A stretch of 64,000 nt of DNA from Glandiceps talaboti (GCF_964340395.1 NC_135557.1:15928867-15992866), one strand, 5' to 3'; positions 51,110 to 62,860 are shown, numbered from the stretch's first letter. Translations and numbers: made by a program. The notes: a model not told the origin generated them from the sequence alone.

Positions 51110-51275
51110 CTTAATTCCAAAAAAAACACCATAAACAACCTCCCTACCCATCCCCCATAACCATAAACACCTCCAAAGAAAACCATAAACAGCTCTCTCC
51201 CTCCCCAAAAATATGTAAATGCTCAAAAAACGTAAACACCCACAAAAACCATAAACACCCCCAAAAGGTTGACCT
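51110..51275 (+). repeat. Degenerate minisatellite, motif ACCATAAACACCYCC
   Basis: The motif caccataaaca or aaccataaacacc recurs about six times with C-rich or A-rich spacers. Confidence 0.7.
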
Positions 51276-51399
51276 AATCAAAATACTGTTGTCCTGAGCA
51301 ATTCTTTAGATTTCTTGTCTTCTTGTTTTTACTGAAATTTGACGTTTTATTTGTAATAATAGTATTTTAAGTCAAAATAAAATTATTGTGAAAATGCTA

Positions 51400-51745
51400 C
51401 GATTGATTGTAAATATTAATATTTCATATTTCAAAAAATATGAAAATATTATTTTACTCTGCCTTCATTGCTATGTGTTCAATTGAAAATATAATATTGT
51501 AGTTATGAGAAGTGTTAGATTTAAAAAGGTATATGAATATACAAAATATTAAAAATTGTTGTTTTTAAAAAAAAAATATTATCAAATTCAGCTATGTGTT
51601 GAAATGAAATAGGATAGCTAAGTTGGTAAAAATGTTAAATTTGAGAAGTTGTATTGTGTTAAAAATAAAAAGATTATTCAAAATTATTTTAAAATATAGA
51701 AATATTGACATATTCAGCATTACGTTCTACTGAAAATATGACAAT
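51400..51745 (+). repeat. Very diverged AT-rich array, about 110-125 bp period
   Basis: Recurring gaaaatat.atattg, tcagctatgtgttgaa- or tgctatgtgttcaattgaaa-type words and a t.agatttgaaaa-type segment. Strong A/T bias makes the alignment uncertain. Confidence 0.45.
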
Positions 51746-52434
51746 ATTGCATATTATTAGGATTCCTAAGGGCTGAATGTGTAGAAAATACATTTTGGAT
51801 TCAGTTTGACAAATCTGCTGGCTTTTGGTAATGTAAAGCCTAAAAATAAAAATTGTTTGGTTCTGGTTACCTGACCCCACCTACATTTGTAGTTTTTCAC
51901 TGCCGAAAAACTAGGTAAATAAAATCACGAAAATTGTGAAGTCTCGCGAGAAATGATAGATGCGGAAACTGACATCAACTTAAATAAAAAGACAATATAA
52001 AACTGTTCTTCCAATCTATAATGGCTGTACATCTGATAGGAAGAAACCAATAACACAGAGACCATATGGAAAACAACAAAAAACCTGAACTAAACACTCA
52101 CATATGAAAAAAAAATATGTTCAAAAAAATAAAATAAAAAATCTACCTACCCCACCTATTCTAAAATATAGCGCAATCGGAACCACATAATTTTTTTTTG
52201 TTAGGACCTAAGTTTGTCATTTTTCAAAACAAAAATTGAGCATTTGTAGAAATGACATATTTCCTGACAGGATGAAACTTTATATTTATCTAAAATATTT
52301 TCAACACTTGCATTACATTCTGTTGTACATCAATGTCTTATTTGATAAGATCATCAACGGAATCTAATTTCAAAAAATGTATGTCGTGCAAATACTACAT
52401 AAAATGTATACTGCTCCAATTCCAAAGGGGTGGA

Positions 52435-52690
52435 AATATGAGATGTGAAATTATTTTTGAAAAATATTGTTATACCCTGCAGTACTTTACAGTCTGTTGA
52501 AAACTTGTTTTGAACCGGTTTGTGCGAGAATTTTCGGTGACAAAAATGATTCACGTAATTTCAGAATTATAAGAATTTCCTTTTGTATTTTTTATATTTT
52601 TTTAGTGATCCTGATTATGGTATTAATATGAGATGTATAAAATTGTATTTTAAAAAAATATTGTTATACCCTGCAGCACTCATCGTCATA
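52435..52690 (+). repeat. Two-copy duplication, about 196-bp spacing, beside the orphan Ig fragment
   Basis: The words atatgagatgt and aaatattgttataccctgcag occur at about 52436/52469 and again at 52626/52658. The second copy's ccctgcag provides the acceptor-like site before the Ig-like frame. Confidence 0.75.
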
Positions 52691-52765
52691 AACGACACCC
52701 TCATTTACGACACCGTCCAAGACGGGCACTATAGTTGTTATTTCATAGTATCACGGAAGAAATAA
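52677..52765 (+). pseudogene. Orphan half Ig-like domain, possible dead or alternative exon
   Basis: After a good acceptor (gttataccctgcag) an open frame in phase 1, the same phase as the Ig exons of this gene, encodes LIVINDTLIYD followed by TVQDGHYSC. The last part matches the Ig F-strand pattern D-x-G-x-Y-x-C, and the stretch before it looks like strand E. The frame then reads YFIVSRKK and stops. There is no B-strand cysteine or core tryptophan upstream and no donor downstream. It lies in intron 2 of the plus-strand IgSF gene, on its strand. It could be the relic of a duplicated Ig exon, a truncating alternative last exon, or coincidence. Base composition is less AT-rich than its flanks, which favours a coding origin. 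Confidence 0.35.
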
Positions 52766-53865
52766 CAGCTCTGGTTTGCGAGAATGGCATCACTTTGCAT
52801 ACATTTTTGTTTGAAAAAATGTATTTATACAAGAACTTGACAAATATGTTAGATAATTTCCAAATAATACTTTTTGAGTATAATGATATTTGAGATTTCT
52901 TAGACGAGTCTGGATTTCGAGATGTGGGGTGGTTGTTATTTTGTAAACATTTCATTGCAGTCCTTTAAACGATAGAGTAAGGTTTCTCCTTTCTTTCTGA
53001 GACTCTTAGAGTCTGTCTTTGAGAATTACTGACCATACCGATGGGAGGGTCTACATAAAATGTGTGAAAAATATTTATTTCTGCTCAGGGATAAACACAA
53101 CAAAACTTTTCATAGTCGGATACCTACTGCGGGTAGACCTTGCGGCAAGTTTTGAAATTCAAGGCAAGAGAAATATTCTTAGCAACAGCACGTTTGTCTT
53201 CTGATTTCTTCCAAAAGAGAACTTACACATTCCATAGCGACGGTAATGAAGGGTGTATGTTACACACTATACATTGTATGAGGTGTCATTCAAGATGACT
53301 CCAGGGAAATGCATGCCGTTTGTGTTAGCCTGGTGTGGTGCCTGTAAGGTTAATTTAGTTGAGTCGGCAAGGTGTCAGGTGGAATCAACGTCCCACATGT
53401 AATTGAACACTTATAGGTCGGGTAGTGCCGACAAAAGAGTCAAGCAACATGCCAGACTGACTAGCAATGTCAAATTATGTTACTTCTCCACTGTTCATGC
53501 ATTCATAGGCCTGATGCTGCCATGTGAACAAGATAAATACAAACATGTACACTACCTGCAGAAGTTTCTTATCGATGTTTTGCAAATGCTTAGTTAAAGA
53601 AACATGAAGTAATACAGTACTGCTTTTCTCGCACCTAATTTATCTGACCTTTGTCACTATCATATTGCTAAACTGTAGATGTATGATCTGTAAACAGAGA
53701 AAAAAAGAAGTGAAATCTGTAGTACTAAATACATAATTGGGGAACAGGAATATAATATTCCCCAAACAATGAGGAAATTTGTTGATATTGAGCAGTGCCA
53801 TAGTGGTAAAGCGTCGGGAAAGAGCACAGTATAGAAACTGGGCCAACTTGTATGATATGGTCAAA

Positions 53866-53903
53866 CCATAGACAGTGGAGGGGAGACCATCCACTGACTA
53901 TGG
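53866..53903. repeat. Short perfect-arm hairpin
   Basis: CCATAGACAGTGGA is followed after 10 bp by TCCACTGACTATGG, matching in inverted orientation at 13 of 14 positions. Confidence 0.8.
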
Positions 53904-55151
53904 TCAAACTGAGCAATCTTTCTTACATTTAGACCAGGTTAATATTGAATCAACTTTATTAGCTGACACTTAGGTAGGTTTGAATCTAGACTGTAGTGAA
54001 ATGTGTACAACTTACAAGCTATTCATTTGGCCACCAGCAACCCAATCTAGTAAGTGGAATCACTTTAAGAGGTCCCTGACCTGAGATAGGGTTCAGTGAA
54101 AACTTTACAAAGTCACAGTGGAAGCTGTGCATTTCATTTAAGTTGAACTGACGTCTCATTGTCGGCTTCTCATTCAATCACTGTTAGTGTGCTCAAAGAC
54201 ATCACACTAGTACATGTACATGTAGAAGTCAATGAGGATAGAACATTTACATCAGTTCATAATCTGTTATAGCCTGTAGGCATGGGTATTCACAATATGA
54301 GAATTACTTCTATCCTGCAAATGCATATCTCTCTTCTTTTCTACTCTTCTCTCCCTTCCCCTACCCTTCCTCTCCCCTTCTCCCTCCTGTGTTCTCCCCC
54401 TCTCCCCTCCCCTCCTCTCCCCCCTATTTCCCTCTCTCTACTCTCTCCATTCTCCATCTCTTATCTAAGAACATTGTTCATACACTCCTGGAAATTCACT
54501 ACAGTCTGAATTCAAACGTACCCAGTCACTGCCAGCTAAGTTTAACCGACGCTAGTATACACTCACTGTGAAAATGAACATTGTGGTCTAACTGCTGTAA
54601 AATGAACAACAGACTACTCACATGAATTCAGTACAATATAAAAAAAAAACTTGAATGGAGCACAAGATCGATTCATGACGAAGTGTGATAGTATACATGA
54701 ATAAAGGCTAGCTTAAAGCTGAATGCCGTAACAATGAAATCATTTACTATGAAAACATTATCAACTCAATAACATAAACACAATTTATATGTACATTAAC
54801 AGAGTGGTATCGAAATGGTTCACTTTATAGAAATGGAATGAATGTACAGAAACGGAAGCCGGCAGTGAATGCATTGTGTGTATGTATGGAGTTGTTGAAA
54901 ACTCTGAACAAACATACATTTATTGGTCGATATTGCTGTATAATTTTACCAATAAATATTTGAAAACATGTACTCATTTTGATTGCTTCCTCTTCCCATC
55001 AATTCCTGAGTTAATTTTTTTTTTTACCAAACTACACATTGGAGTTCAGTATTTTGATTCATGCTACTCTGTGGCAAACAAAACGTAGATAATTGAGTTC
55101 TTTTTAATATTTTGATAAAGTTCATAGGTAATTTATATTTACTGAAATTAA

Positions 55152-55221
55152 TAGTCTGGATGCAAACATGGTCTCTAACTAAAAGTTGAAATCGTAACGA
55201 TACCGTATAGGAACTAGACTA
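55152..55221. mobile_element. Short TIR element, family TAGTCTGG, 70 bp
   Basis: Starts TAGTCTGGATGCAAACATGG and ends taggaactagacta, with gaaatcgtaacgataccgta inside. It is a complete reverse-orientation copy relative to 31817. Confidence 0.75.
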
Positions 55222-56623
55222 TGTAATTACATAGACAGCTTAAAATCCTATTGAAGTGTTTAGTAATTTTCCCATGAATATTTTTTGAACAGTTGTACAC
55301 ATTTTGATATTTCCATGGTTTTGTATATATTTACCAATTTATATGTACATATGGAGAAGGCTTGATTCTAGGGTAGTTGTTACACCCTCGAACAATTCCA
55401 CTAATCTTAAAAGCGACGAAACTTCACATTGCATCAAAGGTGCTGTCAAGAGCTTGCTGCTCACCAGTAGTACTGTCATTCTCAGCTTTTGATCGAGAAA
55501 ACCTTTTGAAAAAAGAGCCAAGGTCTTGTTTATTACCATGTTGCAAAGCATGAGATTACTAGCTAATATTAGCCTCGAGATTTGTCATGGCTTCACTATC
55601 TCAAGCCAACCTGCCGAACCACAAGGTAGTCTTCCGGTGATGAAACTGCAAATATAGTCTCTGGACTAAACTAATATTTGGAGTTCTTTTTTACATAGGT
55701 GTATTTTGATAGATTTGCATGGTTCATAGGTAGTAATGTTTACTGTTTTGACAGTTTGGTTACATGAATCTAAAGTACATAAACCTGAAAAAATATATAA
55801 ATGTAGCAATAACCCCCTAGCTGAATGAATAAATATAGTATGGCTGTGTAAACATTGACTGAACAAATAGATGTTAGTATAATTGAGTAAAGAAAACATT
55901 TATGAAAATATCTGAAAAGCAGAACCATGAAATTGGACTTGAGATTAGCGTGAGTTTTGAATGAAGTGTGGGAAAGTATAGCCCAGAAAGTTGTCACGGT
56001 GATGTACCTGGGTTAGTACATGTATAACTATAAGACCAATGGCAATACAAGTCTTGGGGCTAAGGAAATTACATTTCCTGTAATTACTGACTAACTACAA
56101 ATGTATAAAAATAAAACTGACTCTTAGGATAGGTTGATTTCATGCAAAATACACAGCAGTTCCATTCTCACGACTCAGATTATTTTTATGCTATTTCTGA
56201 AAAATTATCCCCAGGAGGGGAGTGTGTTGTACATTTGCCGCAAAGAGATAGATTTTTCACGATGAGCTATATTGTGGTTTATGATAGCCAAGAGACTTGT
56301 TGCGGGTTGTTACTGTCTTGAAAGGAGCTATCCACACCAGAGATTGGATTAATGTTGGATTTCTCTTGTCTTTGGAGAGGAGAGCTTCTTGAGATGGTAA
56401 CACCAAGACAAGTCTCTGGGCTTTGTTTTTATGAATCATTGAAATGAATACTGAATATTTCATGTTGACTAGCTCAAGGTACTTTGTATTAGTGTTGTTG
56501 GGTGCTGAGTGAGAAATCTACCTGATTTTTCCAATCACTCTATGGAGGTTCCCACCAACATTAAAAAAATGTATGGTACATGTACAGGGTATGAAATCTA
56601 TCCAAGTTATGCCTAATTCATGC

Positions 56624-56666
56624 CCACCACCACCACCACCACCACCACCACCACCACCACCACCAC
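56624..56666 (+). repeat. CCA trinucleotide microsatellite
   Basis: About 14 uninterrupted CCA/CAC units. Confidence 0.95.
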
Positions 56667-57059
56667 TCCCATTCCTGCACCTACAGTAGTCTAGAAAGTA
56701 AATGTGGCTTCATGTCTCCAGTTTTGAGGCTCAAAGCCAGGAATAGCCGCTAGACTACCCCTTCCCCCAATTGTTTCTAGGGTTTCCCATCAAAATTATT
56801 ATGAAAAATATAAAACGTATGCAAATTTTACCATATGTCTCTTTTCTATGGTTCGAATACATTAATTAGGAAAATAGTTCATGAATGTTTGTATCATCGT
56901 ATCAAAACCCATACATTTATTGTCATGGTGCCTGAGCCTTCATATCAGGTATAAATTACTCCAAATTGTTATAAGTCAATGCACTCATAGTCTGTAAGGT
57001 ACGTCATGATAGGTCTAATTCATTCTGAGAAATTGAAATATTTCAGGTGACGAAAATCC

Positions 57060-57350
57060 ATGATTCATAATATAATTTATTGGGGTATTGTCTGAGCGGT
57101 CAGTAAACCTACGATTTATGAGTGAACACAAAGTCATCAACATGCTGGCATGGTGGGGGAAGTGTCTAAAAACTTGTATTATGTGTTGCCCACTTGTTGA
57201 GAATGGATAGGTGAATACAACAGTTGTAGTAGCCCCAGGGTATGGAAACGTATGTGTATGTATCACTATAATGCAGTTATTTACGTATTGCCTACGCGGT
57301 CAGTAAACTCGTCATATATGAATGAACAGCGCAAGTCATTAATTTGCAGG
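57060..57350 (+). repeat. Two-copy duplication, about 200-bp spacing
   Basis: gtattgtctgagcggtcagt and gtattgcctacgcggtcagt each precede aaac.[ct][ag]c[ga].[ta]ttatgagtgaac- or atatgaatgaac-type sequence and aagtcat.aa. Confidence 0.75.
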
Positions 57351-57654
57351 TATGAAAGAGTGTCATTGGGTAGTCATTTATTACTGTCTGTGGTGATCAA
57401 ACCGGTAGTACAGAAAGTGGTTGACTTCCTGTAAACGTTAATAGTATATCGGTGTGTAGCGTGACACTCTATTGGCTACAGTACATGACAATGTATATAG
57501 TATTGCGGTCCGAATAAAGACAACATTCTTACCTGATGGCTAATGGTAAGGTTATATCTCAGACAATCTAACCCAAAACATAGACACATTCTTGCAACGT
57601 TACGACAGACTTCTTGTCTTGCGTTTGCAGACATGATCAATTGTTTTAATTGTT

Positions 57655-57880
57655 CACAAAATACAGTAATGTTGTGCGTTTTTGCATTTTTGCTTTGAGG
57701 AGGACATTTTAGTTTTATTGGGTCCAAAATGGAGGGAACTGTCAAAATAATGAGAAAAATGTCCAAATTATTTTTTGGCTAGAATAACTTTTTTTCTTTG
57801 AGGTCATTTTAGTTCAGTTTTATTGGGGCCAAATGAAATGAAATGAATTGTTTAAAAAAAGTGACAAAATGTGTCCAATT
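57655..57880 (+). repeat. Two-copy duplication, about 120-bp spacing
   Basis: ctttgagg(agga)cattttagtt, ttttattgggtccaaa or ttttattggggccaaa, and aatgtgtccaatt or aatgtccaaatt recur in the same order. Confidence 0.75.
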
Positions 57881-58599
57881 TATATGTAAAATTTACTGTA
57901 TATAAAATTGCCAAAAATGTGACGGTTAACTTCAGTAGTATTCTTGTGAATAACAGTGATGTAATAAATGAAAATAGTGAGGTGTGAATTTTATAGGTAG
58001 TGACTTGTAATTAATTTAGACCTATGTCTGTTGTTAACTGGTTACTATAAACTTGGAAACAAATTAGACAGCTAAATCATCGGCTAGCAATGCTATCAGA
58101 ATAATAATGAAGGAAACGTTGGTGTGTGTGTATTGTACGTAGGAATTTATATCATTAGAACGATTTTAGTGTGAAATGTTGGTATTTCCTCAATAAAAAA
58201 GATATAAAAACCTGTTACGTTTTTATATCCTCAATAAAAAGATAAAAGATTCTATTCTTAGGAAATAAATATATGGATATTAGATGTAAATTTATTCCAT
58301 TTATGGTAATGTAGGCCGATGGATAGTTGTTGGAGGCCACTTTTTGAACGGTGTGATGCATCATTGGTGCGTGACAGTTTTTGTGACGCATCAAATATTG
58401 TCTTAATAATGCCCCCGCTTCCGTACTTCCGTGTGATCTGTTTTTAGTGACTCATGACATTCAACGGTTTACATCACTTTGAACTTGGTATGTGTTTTGG
58501 AAGTGGTGAGGGTGTACATTAAATTCTGACCACAAAAGATTTACGTTATAGTTTGAGAAATCTAACCATATTTTACATCTACATGTACCATACCTGTCC

Positions 58600-58720
58600 T
58601 GGTGTAAGTTGTATGCTTACAGAATAACCCAGTCTAAGAAAAGGTTGGACCATCACAAAAGAGTATTCCTATGTAATATTTACACTAATGTGATGGCCCG
58701 GGATAGAAACATAGCCCTTT
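58600..58720 (+). repeat. Single dispersed copy of the 8.9 kb repeat family
   Basis: Shares aaaaggttggaccatcacaa, agtattcctatgtaatattt and a final atagccctttaaaa with the 8850-9330 array. Confidence 0.5.
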
Positions 58721-59171
58721 AAAATAATGAACACAACAATGAATTATCTATATAGGCTTTGTGTACATGTCTTGTATTGGAAAAAATAGAGATGACAGGA
58801 AATATGGCAAATGAAACAAATAAGTTATTTAGAAAGCTCAGATTGTAATATTTACCATATTTCACATATTTCCTACTTGAGGACAGACACATGTAAGACA
58901 GGAAATATGACAATTAAAAAAATTGTTTCATCAATCACACACTAATCAGATTGACTCTGACACCATTTAAAAAACATTTGCAGCGGTATTATCAGACAAG
59001 AGAAGTGTGGAGTCTATTTTAGATTTCTAGAAAGTAGGATTAAATTTCTACGTAGGTGTCAGCGATGCCAGTAGGGTGCCATCTTGATTTACCTCACTTA
59101 TAGTACTAAACTGACAGCTATCAATTATACTCCCATCATCAGAGGTCAGGGAAATGAAACTCAAGCTTTGT

Positions 59172-59389
59172 ACCACCATGGCAGCCATCTTGTTTTACCA
59201 CCATGGCAGCCATCTTGTTTTACCACCATGGCAGCCATCTTGTTTTACCACCATGGCAGCCATCTTGTTTTACCACCATGGCAGCCATCTTGTTTTACCA
59301 CCATGGCAGCCATCTTGTTTTACCACCATAGCAGCCATCTTGTTTTACTACTGCCATCTTGTTTTACCACCATGGCAGCCATCTTGTTT
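59172..59389 (+). repeat. 25-bp minisatellite with YY1-like sites, nine copies
   Basis: The unit is accaccatggcagccatctt followed by gtttt. Seven copies are perfect or nearly so, one has lost its first half (near 59347-59365) and one carries a G-to-A change. On the minus strand each unit contains CAAGATGGC, the core of a YY1 site, and on the plus strand ACCACCATGG. The period is not a multiple of three, so all three frames read the same 25-residue repeat; the open frames here are not genes. Confidence 0.95.
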
Positions 59390-59802
59390 GAAGTGTACTG
59401 CTACATCAAACCCAATTCGTAGCCTGTTTACTCACGGGATCTATGACTCCACTATACTGCGAAGGAATATAATTGTAGCCATGCTAGACAAATTTATGCA
59501 TCTGAGAGAATTTTATCATTTTCCACTTTCAGTATCCTTGTCAAAATGTTGTTATTTTTGAATCAGCAGAAAGAGAAAAACCTTCAGCACTGGACAAAGA
59601 AATGAAATAAATGACACATACTTTAGTAGTGTTGTTAAATATTATTTCATTTTCCCCATGAACTTTTGGGACAGACATATTTGTAGAAAATTAAAAAAAA
59701 ATCATTTATTCCTGAATTTTTTAAATTTTGATAATGTAGTCACAATTAAGACAAGTTATTGCAAACATTGATGTGAAAAATATCGTCAACTAAACAACTT
59801 GT

Positions 59803-59823
59803 TTGTTTGTTTGTTTGTTTTTC
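59803..59823 (+). repeat. GTTT microsatellite forming the C2 exon's pyrimidine tract
   Basis: Five GTTT units run into tttcatag, the acceptor of the exon at 59828. No other pyrimidine tract lies between the repeat and the exon. Confidence 0.85.
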
Positions 59824-59827
59824 ATAG

Positions 59828-60190
59828 GTCCAGTGCAAGATCTCATCATGGGGGTCGAAGGTCAAATAGACTTGCTTGGAGAAAATGACATGGTGACCAT
59901 GATAGAGGGGCGACCAATCACAATTATTTGTTGGGCCAAGCAAGCAAATCCAGCCGCAGATGTTTTGTGGTATTTGGGCAATGAACAGATAATTTCAGGA
60001 GTTGGGGGATTCACGGTAGAATCAAATACAGAAGAAGTCGACCAGCCTGGTGATAACCGACTCAATACAGTCAGCAAACTTACATTTTCACCGATTTATA
60101 ATCAGCATCAAAATCACGTATTAATGTGTACGGCACAAAATGAAGTTATGACCAGAGAGAGGACGCTTAGTGTCTACCCTAGAATATTGG
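59828..60190 (+). CDS. Plus-strand IgSF gene, C2-type immunoglobulin domain exon
   Basis: A 363-nt exon, phase 1 at both ends, encodes the second Ig domain. The acceptor follows a run of GTTT repeats (…gtttttcatag) and the donor at 60191 is GTAAGT. A from the previous exon plus GT gives serine, so the domains are joined by V-I-H-S-P-V. Key residues are the B-strand cysteine at about 175 (TIIC), tryptophan about 188 (VLWY) and the F-strand cysteine about 241 in VLMCTAQNEV. The F strand lacks the D-x-G-x-Y pattern and reads NQHQNHVLMC. With SKLTF before it, this resembles the CD80-like C2-set (C2-set_2) domains of nectins, CADMs and Kirrel/nephrin proteins. That resemblance is by motif only. 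The frame stays open into the next exon, which lies beyond the right edge. The preceding intron is 21.1 kb. Confidence 0.92.
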
Positions 60191-60369
60191 GTAAGTAGAA
60201 CTCATCCCTCGCATCAAAAACACCCCTCTTTTCCTGTATTAGGTGGTTTAATCCTCTTATATGTATAGCAGACCATTCCACTTTATGGGGAAAGAGGGTG
60301 AATATTAGTCAGTATGATACGACTTGTTATGTCATTCTAACAGCTGTAGACTTGTCTTGATGTTACTAT

Positions 60370-60725
60370 CTGCAAAATGCCAAAATTTAATTTTTTTAAA
60401 TACATTTTTTAGTGAAACAAATGCACATTTCCACTGTCATGTTAATATCTGAAAAAGCTCTTTGCAAAATTATTTTGTCAATTTTTAGTAAAACCCTTTG
60501 AACAACAACAAATACACATATCCATTGTCATGGTGTTAATATCTTAAAAGCTCTTTGCAAAATGTCACACTTTTAAAAAAATTTGTAAAATTTTTAGTAA
60601 AACCATTTGGCAAATATACATTTCCACTATCGCAGTGTTAATTACTATCTAAAAAAAGCTCTGCACAAATGTCCATGTTTGAAATCTTTGTCAAAGTAAT
60701 TTACAAAACCATACAGCAAATACAC
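60370..60725 (+). repeat. Array of about 105-115 bp, four copies
   Basis: Each unit carries ttagtaaaacc.ttt.gcaa- or gtgaaacaaatgc-type sequence, acatttccact.tc, gtgttaatatct and aaaagctctttgcaaaatgt. Copies begin near 60410, 60490, 60595 and 60700. Confidence 0.75.
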
Positions 60726-62689
60726 AGTTCCATTCAATTATTATTTAAACTTGACTGTAAGTGTAAGCTAAAACAATAGCACAACATTCCAATGATTAGC
60801 AAATATTTTGACAGTAAATATTTGAATATTAATGGTTGGTTTATCTCTGCTTATAATTGAAAGGTTAAAAATAAGCAGAAAAGTCAACCAAACTGTGATA
60901 TTTACTTGATCATTTCCGATTTAGTGTTTGCCTGTGGTAAGAACGTTTACTGTTGTGCGGTGAACTGGAGAAAACAAATAACAAACTTAGCTAAGCGTGG
61001 CTAATTGCGACTTTTAGTAAAATTCAAAAAAAGTGTGTTTTCAATTACTATAGCTGTTATTTTTGACTGTGTTTAAAAACTATTTTAAAGTATATTTTTC
61101 AGGCTATTTTTCTTTCTGACAGTTTGATTTCTCAGTTCATTTTTTGGCGTGAAATCTGTTAACAGCCAGAAAAGTCACTGAATATAAAGTGTTACAATGT
61201 TAGTACTTGTATTTGTAACACAAGAATACTTAGGCCTAATAGAAAAAGTTGTGTGTTTCTGACAACCCAACCGACCCTATTTTAAACCTCCGACCCTAAA
61301 CATTTTTTTAAGTATTTAAAACAAATAGATACAAAATTCTTTGCCTTCTTTACCATCATGCATGCTTGTTTTCTTTCCCCAGCGATGTCTGTGTATATTT
61401 CATCTAACCATCACAGAAGGGGTATTCTAACCGACATTTTTTTTGTTTCGACTTGAAACAACATTTTCTAAAAAATAAAAACAATTAAAAGATAGAATTA
61501 AAATGAAAATGAAATAAAATTATGACCAACCTACCCTAATTTCTGAGGCCATGTTATCGGAAACACACAATTATTATTATTATTTTATTTTTTTGCCTTA
61601 GGGTTTTTTGGTCCTCTGAATAGATAGTAAATTCAGCAACTTAAAGTTCGTTTATAGCGAAAAACATCAATTTGAGAAATACTCAATATTCATGTCATTT
61701 CTTGGCAATAAAGTGAATATTTTTAGTTTGTTTTTGTTTATCATACAGCAAGTAGAAGATGTAATTATGATAACCTAAAACTGTCAAGCAGAATTTTTTT
61801 TTTTTTGAAAAAGTTTGCAAGATTGTCGTCGATTGTATCTCTAAAAAAGTTGTCAGTTGTCTGTGATGTGGAAAAGTAGTCTGGGACAAGTTTAGTCCAA
61901 TTGTAGACTGAAAGTCTGTTCATTGTGGACACACCTTGAAACCTTTTGCTACATTGTGTTGTCTCGGAGCTAAAATATATGATGTTCATCAACGAAGACT
62001 CGTTCAGTCAAACTCAAACTCAAAGTGAAATTTTGACAAAAAAACCTTTCAGCTATAGTTATTTGTATGTTATCGTGTAATTAACAAGCAGTGCTCACAA
62101 TAACTAATCTTTCAATCAAAGTCCAACTTCAGTTTTGAAGGAGGAAAAAACCTTTCATCGTTATTTTTTATGACATTTCTACATTTTCAGAGCTGTTGTC
62201 ACCTTATGCAATGCTATCTCGTAAACTTTTGATGCAATGGCATATTTTGGAGGTAAACAAAAGACTGGTAGCAGCCAGACAGCCATAGTGGAATAAGTGC
62301 TAAAAGGATGGTGTAACAATTAAAGTTTATGACCCAAATCTAGCCTTGTCTAATTACGTTAAAAGGTTGACTAATTCTGTACTAATCCTAGACTGCTATG
62401 TTTGGAACTCAGGGGGAAGACAACAGTTGAGTAAGAACAGGTGAAGAAAGGAAGTGGGGGGGGGGGGGGTAATTGATTGGAAGGGGGAAGGAGATAGAGA
62501 TAGGGAGAGATACAGACAGACGGACAGACATACAATTTAATACAAATGAAAGGGTTGACTGATTCACTTGTAAACCTGAACTGCTCTATCTGGAATGTCA
62601 GTGTAGATCGATATCAGTAGATATACGGGAATAAAGGATGAGGGTTGGAGAAAGGAAGTGGATGAGGAAGGAAGAGTAGAGAGAGGGGA

Positions 62690-62810
62690 GATAGACAGAC
62701 AGACTGACAGAGACAGTGAGACAAGACATAGACAGACAGAGAGACAGACAGACAGACAGACAGACACATAGAGACAGACAGACAGAGAGACAGACAGATA
62801 GGTAGGTAGG

Positions 62811-62860
<50 letters not shown>

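Larger units (their letters stand above)
38734..59827 (+). other. Intron 2 of the plus-strand IgSF gene
   Basis: This 21,094-bp phase 1 intron runs from GTAAGT to gtttttcatag. It contains successive tandem arrays at 39.7-41.5 and 42.2-43.4 kb, the G-rich minisatellite, the 268-bp inverted-repeat element at 44.25 kb, the GTAT array at 49.1 kb, two-copy duplications at 50.7, 52.5, 57.1 and 57.7 kb, the orphan Ig fragment at 52.7 kb and the 25-bp YY1-like array at 59.2 kb. Stretches such as 45000-46600, 47250-48900, 53000-54270 and 58000-59150 show nothing beyond scattered short motifs. Confidence 0.75.

Noticed and set aside
59084-59561. Two overlapping frames with a 25-residue repeat
   Set aside because: A 25-bp period makes every frame open; there is no splice or domain evidence.
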